Source of the DNA: Panulirus ornatus
Taxonomy: Eukaryota > Arthropoda > Malacostraca > Decapoda > Palinuridae
Assembly: GCF_036320965.1 (NCBI RefSeq)
Contig: NC_092270.1
Location: forward strand, 17,216,908-17,280,907
Direction: 5' to 3'
DNA length: 64,000 bases
A model generated the notes under the pieces. The model worked only from the letters and a program-made list of their open reading frames with translations, was not told where the DNA came from and searched no databases. The position numbers were made by a program, and so were the translations under genes. Below are positions 58,081 through 64,000 of the stretch, piece after piece (within the stretch, counting starts at the first letter, position 1; each line of letters begins with the position of its first letter).

Positions 58081-59757
58081 CTGTGTTGTTGATTGGTTGG
58101 TAAGGATATTCAGTGTATGTATGGATCATGATGAAGTGCCTGAGGATTGGCAGAATGCATGTGTAGTGCCATTGTACAAAGGCAAAAGGGATAAAGGTGA
58201 GTGTTCAAACTACAGAGGCATAAGTCTGTTGAGTATTCCTTGAAAATTGTATGGGAGGGTATTGATTGAGAGGGTAAAGGCATGTACAGAGTATCAGTCT
58301 GGGGAGGAGCAGGTGTGGTTCAGAAATGTTAGAGGATGTGTGGATCAGGTGTTTGTTTGAAGAATGTGTGTGAGAAATACTTAGAAAAACAGACAGATTT
58401 GTATGTAGCATTTATGGAAGAAAAGCAGATGGATTTGTACAAAGCATTTATGGATCTGACGAGTCACAAGGTTGATAGAGATACTTTGTGGAAGGTCTTG
58501 AGAGTATATGGTGTGGGAGGTAAGCTGCTAGAAGCAGTGAAAAGTTTTTATCAAGGGTGTAAGGCATGTATATGAGTAGGAAGAGAGGAGAGTAATTGGT
58601 TTCCAGTGAAGGTCGATCCATTGCAGGGGTGTATGATGTCTCCATGGTTTGATTTGTTTATGGATGGGGTGGTTAGGGAGGTAAATGCAAGTTTTGGAGA
58701 GAGGGGTGAATATGCAGTCTATTGGGGATGAGAGGGCCTGGGAAGTGAGTCACCTGTTTGCCAATAATACAGCACTGGTGGTTGATTCAAGTGAGAAACT
58801 GCAGAAGTTGGTGAGAGTTTGGAAAAGTGTGTGAAAGGAGAGAGTTGAGAGTAAATGTAAATAAGAGCAAGGTTATTAGGTTCAGCAGGGTTGAGGGACA
58901 AGTTATTTGGGATATGAGTTTGAATGGAGAAAAATTGGAGGAAGCGAAGTGTTTTAGATATCTGGGAGTGGATTTAACAGTGAATAGAAGCATGTAAGCA
59001 GAAGTGAGTCATTAGGTAGGGTATCAGGTGAAGGTTCTGGGAGTGATGAAAAATGTGTGGAAAGAGAAAATATTATCTCGGAGAGCAAAAATGGGTGTTT
59101 GAAGGAATAGTAGTTCCAACAATGTTATATGGTTGCAAGGCATGGGCTGTAGATAGGGTTGTACAGAGTGGGGTGGAAGAGTTGGAAATGAAATGTTTGA
59201 AGACTATATGTGGTGTGAGGTGGAATGATCGAGTAGATAATGAAAGAGTAAGAGAGATGTGTGGAAATGAAAAGAGTGTGGTTGAGAGAGAAGAGGGTGT
59301 GTTGAAATGGTTTGGACATAAAAAGCGAACGAGTGAGGAAAGATTGACAATGAGGATATGTTTGTCAGAGGTGGAGGGAACAAGAAGTGGGAGACCAAGT
59401 TGGAGATGGAAGGGTGGAGTGAAAAAGATTTTGAGCGATTGGGGCCTGAGCATACAGGAGGGTGAGAGGCATGCAAGGAATAGAGTGAATTGGAATGATA
59501 TGGTATTCTGTGGTCGACATGCTGTCAATGGACGGAATCAGGGCAAGTGAAACTTCTGGGGTAAACCGTGGAAATATCTGTGGGGACTGGATGTGGATAG
59601 GGAGCTGTGGTTTCGGTGCATTACTCATGACAGCTAGAGACTTGAGTATGAACGAATGTGGCCTTTTTTGTCTGTTTTCCTGGCACTACCTTGCTGATGC
59701 AGGGGGTAGCAATGATGTTTCCTGTGGGGTGGGGTAGTGCCAGGAATGGATGAAGGT
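58081..59757 (+). mobile_element. RTE-A copy v, diverged, 5'-truncated
   Basis: The plus strand starts at VVDWLVRIFSVCMDHDEVPE and runs through the RT and tail into a shortened 3' UTR (GACAGCTAGAGACTTGAGTA, then CACTACCTTGCTGATGCAGG). It has many indels. A 39-bp in-frame duplication at about 58380-58460 repeats the KQMDLYxAFM segment. Confidence 0.83.
59053..59550 (+). pseudogene. RTE-A RT C-terminal tail, 165 codons open
   Basis: EGIVVPTMLYGCKAWAVDRV, MKCLKTICGVRWNDRV, MCGNEKSVVEREEG, FGHKKRTSEERLTMRI and SGRPSWRWKGGVKKIL give the complete Cys/Arg-rich C-terminus of the family. Upstream RT frames are destroyed, so this is a remnant. Confidence 0.8.
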
Positions 59758-59873
59758 AAGTCTTTTTACTTGATAAAATTTACATTTGTTTACTTATTTC
59801 TTTAATATGATTTCATATTAGTTTCTCTCATTCATTATTTAGAAGCTTATGAAGAGAAATTTGTATGTTGCAG

Positions 59874-60031
59874 GAATGTTGTGGAAATTGGATGAATCTG
59901 TTGGGCTTGTGGTTGAGGCTCTTCATACAAGGAAGATGCTTCACAATTCAATAATCCTCTTCACCACTGATAATGGGGGTCCAGCAGGTGGCTTCAACGA
60001 GAATGCTGCATCTAATTGGCCACTAAGAGGG
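59874..60031 (+). CDS. ARSB: Arylsulfatase B-like, internal exon C
   Basis: 158 bp between TTGCAG (59873) and GTAATA (60032); enters in phase 1, leaves in phase 0. It encodes GMLWKLDESVGLVVEALHTR, KMLHNSIILFTTDNGGPAGG and FNENAASNWPLRG. TTDNGG carries the Asp/Asn calcium ligands of the sulfatase active site (codons 59969-59974; ARSB Asp300/Asn301). NWPLRG is the conserved stretch leading to the catalytic Lys in the next exon. No damaging changes are seen. Confidence 0.94.
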
Positions 60032-61005
60032 GTAATATGTTAGATGACTCTTATCGATCCTTGTGATTTTACTGATAAAACTTTATATTGAACTATATCT
60101 TATCCTTTTAGCATCATCCTCAAGAAAGTCATCATAACATTTAATCATCCTGACGTGTGAATTTGACTTTGGGGAGAAATTTACAGCTCTTATTATTTCT
60201 AGCAAAGATATTTTCTGTAATAAGATGGTCATTGTACATGATCTTTCATAATTTTACACATGCAAAATCATCCTTCAGAGACTGCTAAATCCCATTTACC
60301 TCCTTACTTCCTTTTCAACTTTATACCCCCACACTTGAGCTTGGTACCTTGCTGTCTACAGTAGAGCAGAGTAACTAATGCAGAACCTCTCCCATGTTTC
60401 ATATTTTGGCACATTTTCATTCTTACTTTGCATCAGGATAGTCTTTATGTGATAATCTTATGCTATTCTTCCATATTACCTTTGGTCCTTTTACTCTTTA
60501 CCCTCTCAGTGTTATTCTGATAATATTCAGACTTTTTTATTCTATCTTAATATGTCCCTACCTCTCTTGTAGTCTACTTATCCACAGCACTTTCTCATAT
60601 AGTGAACAGATATTGTAAGCATATTTGAATGCTAAACTTCAGAATCTAATCTTAGTGTTATTTAGTCCCTGTAATTACATATTTAGTTCATTTCTCAGCA
60701 TCTTCATGATATTATATCTACTCTGTGACTTCCTCATTCTTCACAGTTTTTTTCACCAAAGTTTTTCTGAAAATCTAACCCAAATGCTTGAATTCTACTC
60801 TCTGCAAGAGGAAAATTCTTTTGTCCCTGCAAGTACTTTTTATAAGACTCATAATCTTTTGCATCCCCAATCTGTTTTATCACATTGTTATTATTTTCTA
60901 CTTATGATGTCAAGGAAGAATTTTTTTATATGAACAATGAAGATAGCTGGGCTCAGTGTTTTGATGAAAGTTCTTGGGGTATTATACATTTTTTAACATT
61001 TTCAG
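60032..61005. other. Intron of 974 bp between sulfatase exons C and D
   Basis: AT-rich, no mobile element recognised, which contrasts with the element-filled introns before it. The acceptor is CATTTTCAG at 60997-61005. Confidence 0.75.
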
Positions 61006-61141
61006 GTGAAAGCCTCTGTATGGGAGGGTGGAGTAAGAGGAGCTGGACTCCTGTGGTCTCCAAGCATAGTCAACCCTGGGAGAGTGGCTGACCAGATGGT
61101 TCATATTACTGATTGGTTGCCTACACTAATTACTGCTGCCG
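61006..61141 (+). CDS. ARSB: Arylsulfatase B-like, internal exon D
   Basis: 136 bp, phase 0 to phase 1, donor GTACTG at 61142. It encodes VKASVWEGGVRGAGLLWSPS, then IVNPGRVADQMVHITDWLPT and LITAAG. The Lys at 61009-61011, next to VWEGGVRG, corresponds to ARSB Lys318, which contacts the substrate sulfate. HITDWLPT is the sulfatase C-terminal signature before the small C-terminal subdomain. The following exon should complete a Gly codon and encode the ANID/GxDxW region; none was found before 64000. Confidence 0.94.
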
Positions 61142-61696
61142 GTACTGTCTGGTTATCTTTTTTCAATGTAGAAATTCTATAAGAAGATTGATGTAACCAT
61201 TACTTTGTCATAAAGGACTAGGATTGAGTGAGAGCCGGCCTGTAAGATACATGATTGAGTATTGTTGTTTTAGTGATGAAAATGGCAGTCTTCTGAACAT
61301 GAAAAAGTTAACTATTTTTAGGTTTAGAGTACAATAATAGCAGCTAAGTGTTTACCATACTTTGGTAAGGATGAAAATTACTTGATTTCAGTTGGAGGCT
61401 TTGTAAAAGGATATGTATTGCAATAAACTCATTATCAGTTAGTTAGTCCTCACCCTTTAAAAGAAGAGAAGTCTGATGCTGAATTAGAAATTTTTTAACA
61501 TTCAGACATTGAAAATGAAAATTGCTCTGTAATATACAGTGTATCTAGTATCAACTACTTATGATAAAAAACAATTAGGGTACCCAAGACATTACATTCT
61601 GATTAATAGTAGACAAGTTATTAAAAGTATGGTCATACAAATTGTCTGGGTTTTTCACTTAAACTGAAATGCTAGAATGTTTTAGGCATTATATTC

Positions 61697-61698
<2 letters not shown>
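61142..61698. other. Sulfatase intron, nothing recognised
   Basis: Ordinary AT-rich intron between the exon D donor and the poly-T start of an RTE-A insertion. Confidence 0.6.
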
Positions 61699-61727
<29 letters not shown>

Positions 61728-63400
61728 CTTTGTCGCTGTCTCCCGCGTTTGCGAGGTACCGCAAGGAAACAGACGAAAGAAATGGCCCAACCCCCCCCCC
61801 CATACACATGTACATACACACGTCCACACACGCAAATATACATACCTACACAGCTTTCCATGGTTTACCCCAGACGCTTCACATGCCTTGATTCAATCCA
61901 CTGACAGCACGTCAACCCCTGTATACCACATCGCTCCATTTCACTCTATTCCTTGCCCTCCTTTCACCCTCCTGCATGTTCAGGCCCCGATCACACAAAA
62001 TCTTTTTCACTCCATCTTTCCACCTCCAATTTGGTCTCCCTCTTCTCCTCGTTCCCTCCACCTCCGACACATATATCCTCTTGGTCAATCTTTCCTCACT
62101 CATTCTCTCCATGTGCCCAAACCATTTCAAAACACCCTCTTCTGCTCTCTCAACCACGCTCTTTTTATTTCCACACATCTCTCTTACCCTTACGTTACTT
62201 ACTCGATCAAACCACCTCACACCACACATTGTCCTCAAACATCTCATTTCCAGCACATCCATCCTCCTGCGCACAACTCTATCCATAGCCCACGCCTCGC
62301 AACCATACAGCATTGTTGGAACCACTATTCCTTCAAACATACCCATTTTTGCTTTCCGAGATAATGTTCTCGACTTCCACACATTTTTCAAGGCTCCCAA
62401 AATTTTCGCCCCCTCCCCCACCCTATGATCCACTTCCGCTTCCATGGTTCCATCCGCTGACAGATCCACTCCCAGATATCTAAAACACTTCACTTCCTCC
62501 AGTTTTTCTCCATTCAAACTCACCTCCCAATTGACTTGACCCTCAACCCTACTGTACCTAATAACCTTGCTCTTATTCACATTTACTCTTAACTTTCTTC
62601 TTCCACACACTTTACCAAACTCAGTCACCAGCTTCTGCAGTTTCTCACATGAATCAGCCACCAGCGCTGTATCATCAGCGAACAACAACTGACTCACTTC
62701 CCAAGCTCTCTCATCCCCAACAGACTTCATACTTGCCCCTCTTTCCAGGACTCTTGCATTTACCTCCCTAACAACCCCATCCATAAACAAATTAAACAAC
62801 CATGGAGACATCACACACCCCTGCCGCAAACCTACATTCACTGAGAACCAATCACTTTCCTCTCTTCCTACACGTACACATGCCTTACATCCTCGATAAA
62901 AACTTTTCACTGCTTCTAACAACTTGCCTCCCACACCATATATTCTTAATACCTTCCACAGAGCATCTCTATCAACTCTATCATATGCCTTCTCCAGATC
63001 CATAAATGCTACATACAAATCCATTTGCTTTTCTAAGTATTTCTCACATACATTCTTCAAAGCAAACACCTGATCCACACATCCTCTACCACTTCTGAAA
63101 CCGCACTGCTCTTCCCCAATCTGATGCTCTGTACATGCCTTCACCCTCTCAATCAATACCCTCACATATAATTTACCAGGAATACTCAACAAACTTATAC
63201 CTCTGTAATTTGAGCACTCACTCTTATCCCCTTTGCCTTTGTACAATGGCACTATGCACGCATTCCGCCAATCCTCAGGCACCTCACCATGAGTCATACA
63301 TACATTAAATAACCTTACCAACCAGTCAACAATACAGTCACCCCCTTTTTTAATAAATTCCACTGCAATACCATCCAATCCTGCTGCCTTGCCGGCTTTC
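61699..63400 (-). mobile_element. RTE-A copy w, 5'-truncated, young-looking
   Basis: A T tract (61699-61722, the A tail on the minus strand) is followed by the 3' terminus, short 3' UTR and RT up to KAGKAAGLDGIAVEF, cut at 63400. ATTATA occurs on both sides (about 61688 and 63402) and may be a short target duplication. The ORF part has no stop codons. Confidence 0.92.
61912..63378 (-). CDS. RTE-A reverse transcriptase, 488 codons intact to the natural stop
   Basis: The longest clean RT in the window. Fingers: DGIAVEFIKKGGDCIVDWL, PLYKGKGDKSECSNYRG, SLLSIPGKLYVRVLIERV. Motif 2: EEQCGFRSGRGCVDQVF. Motif A: VAFMDLEKAYDRVDRD. Motif B: VGLRQGCVMSPWLFNLFMDG. Catalytic box: QLLFADDTALVADS. Thumb: CFRYLGVDLSADGTM. 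C-terminal domain: EMRCLRTMCGVRWFDRV, MCGNKKSVVERA, GTRRRGRPNWRWKDG, ending RNRVKWSDVVYRG. All RT catalytic Asp residues are present. The endonuclease half is missing through 5' truncation, so it could not retrotranspose alone. The first Met shown is internal to the real ORF. Confidence 0.93.
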   Translation of the reverse strand: MDGIAVEFIKKGGDCIVDWLVRLFNVCMTHGEVPEDWRNACIVPLYKGKGDKSECSNYRGISLLSIPGKLYVRVLIERVKACTEHQIGEEQCGFRSGRGCVDQVFALKNVCEKYLEKQMDLYVAFMDLEKAYDRVDRDALWKVLRIYGVGGKLLEAVKSFYRGCKACVRVGREESDWFSVNVGLRQGCVMSPWLFNLFMDGVVREVNARVLERGASMKSVGDERAWEVSQLLFADDTALVADSCEKLQKLVTEFGKVCGRRKLRVNVNKSKVIRYSRVEGQVNWEVSLNGEKLEEVKCFRYLGVDLSADGTMEAEVDHRVGEGAKILGALKNVWKSRTLSRKAKMGMFEGIVVPTMLYGCEAWAMDRVVRRRMDVLEMRCLRTMCGVRWFDRVSNVRVREMCGNKKSVVERAEEGVLKWFGHMERMSEERLTKRIYVSEVEGTRRRGRPNWRWKDGVKKILCDRGLNMQEGERRARNRVKWSDVVYRG

Positions 63401-63729
63401 TTATTATAGTTAAATCATGAGAAATCTTGATTTTCATAGCAAGCCCATAAAGTTGAATTTGGAGCATAGCTACTGAAAACAAGTAGTATTACTACAAATA
63501 CTCACTGTATTTATTGTCAAAACAGGTACCATGCATGGTGATTTAGACTTGGATTTACGTGCAATATGAATTTAGGTAAAGTGACAAGTGCATAAAAGTG
63601 TTAAACAACTTTACTGCATCAGAACCAGACAGCATTTCATACTTTGTTATAAAACACTTTAGCCCCTTTACAACCAAGTTCTTATATATATCTTCAACCT
63701 GGTTAGACAGTAAGCATATGGTGCCTACA
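63401..63729. other. Sulfatase intron, nothing recognised
   Basis: AT-rich sequence without recognised coding or repeat content. A CAG/GTACC acceptor-like site at 63524 leads only to a short frame with an in-frame stop. Confidence 0.5.
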
Positions 63730-63826
63730 TGACAGCTTGAGAGTAGATGTGAGTGATTAAGTCTGTTTTCTGTGTTTGTTCTTGGCATTACCTCGATAAT
63801 GTGGGAAATGTCAGATATGTTTAAAA
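63730..63826 (+). mobile_element. RTE-A 3'-UTR scrap, diverged
   Basis: TGACAGCTTGAGAGTAGATG, then TTGGCATTACCTCGATAATG and TGGGAAATG, resembles the plus-strand 3' UTR seen at 59630-59700 and the SINE-A tail. It is short and old. Confidence 0.5.
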
Positions 63827-63834
63827 AAGATTAG

Positions 63835-64000
63835 GTTACCAGTATAATACCCATCCTTAAATGTTTCAAACCACTCAACTCCCTCTCCATATACTGCCCA
63901 GTATCTCTACTGCCTTAAGTATCCAAACTTCTTAAAGAACTAATCTACAACAGAATCACCCAGAATATCCTACCCTCACCTACACATGGCTTCAAACTTG
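63835..64000 (+). pseudogene. LINE reverse transcriptase fragment, cut by window end
   Basis: The plus-strand frame gives VTSIIPILKCFKPLNSLS, then IYCPVSLLP (the YRPISLL motif of LINE RTs), a stop, then VSKLLKELIYNRITQNILP and SPTHGFK (the QHGFR motif). This matches the RT start of Jockey/CR1-type LINEs and differs from RTE-A. The rest lies beyond 64000. Confidence 0.7.

Noticed and set aside
57601..59757. Twin-primed insertion at the minus/plus junction 58080/58081
   Set aside because: The minus part (RT tail) lies wholly within the region also covered by the plus part, so the two are not complementary halves of one element.
63525..63575. Possible next sulfatase exon after CAG at 63524, with donor-like GTAAAG near 63575
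   Set aside because: Joined in phase to exon D it gives GTMHGDLDLDLRAI and then a stop. This lacks the expected C-terminal sulfatase sequence, and the acceptor has a poor pyrimidine tract.

Overview
The window looks like intron-rich euchromatin of a decapod crustacean. The reasons are abundant (TA)n, (CA)n and (TTA)n microsatellites, tens of copies of RTE-type non-LTR retrotransposons, SINEs typical of decapods, and spliced exons of an arthropod-type arylsulfatase. From memory the dominant repeat resembles repeats of spiny lobsters (Panulirus), but I could not check this.

Host gene. Four plus-strand coding exons of an arylsulfatase B-like lysosomal sulfatase lie at 24882-24939, 40254-40448, 59874-60031 and 61006-61141. 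They have consistent splice phases (1, 1, 0, 1) and GT/AG borders. Introns of 15.3 kb, 19.4 kb and 0.97 kb separate them. The N-terminal exons, including the formylglycine site, and the C-terminal exons are not visible, so the gene runs off the window on both sides.

Repeats. One family (here RTE-A) covers roughly 37-38 kb by summing my intervals. It has a structured 5' leader of about 120 nt, one ORF of about 1,000 codons (AP endonuclease, then reverse transcriptase, then a Cys/Arg-rich tail) and a 3' UTR in short and long forms. No copy in the window has a fully intact ORF. Four insertions (4738-8253, 8326-9237, 9866-11854, 34863-37831) have the arrangement expected of twin priming (5' inversion). 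One of these also carries about 225 bp of non-element sequence shared with the 5' flank of another copy. Two copies carry almost perfect in-frame tandem duplications inside the RT (420 bp and 327 bp).

Other elements: the 3' end of a second RTE (RTE-B, 20879-21765) and four copies of a nonautonomous element sharing its tail; three copies of a roughly 230-bp element with both ends resembling RTE-A; two Jockey/I-like elements (26240-27858 and 45556-49050, the latter with an internal tandem duplication); two CR1/L2-like relics; a DIRS-type tyrosine recombinase relic (22905-23560); a pogo/Tigger HTH fragment (50318-50520) beside a 1.1-kb purine-rich minisatellite; and a tRNA-derived SINE (57373-57600).

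Layout. 1-20.9 kb is an RTE-A pile-up with SINE insertions. 20.9-27.9 kb holds RTE-B, the DIRS relic, sulfatase exon A, a SINE and a Jockey-like element. 27.9-37.9 kb holds nested and inverted RTE-A copies. 37.9-45 kb is mostly ordinary intron with exon B. 45-52.9 kb holds Jockey-like and CR1-like elements, the minisatellite and Tigger. 52.9-59.8 kb is RTE-A again. 59.8-64 kb holds exons C and D, one more RTE-A and a LINE fragment cut by the window end.
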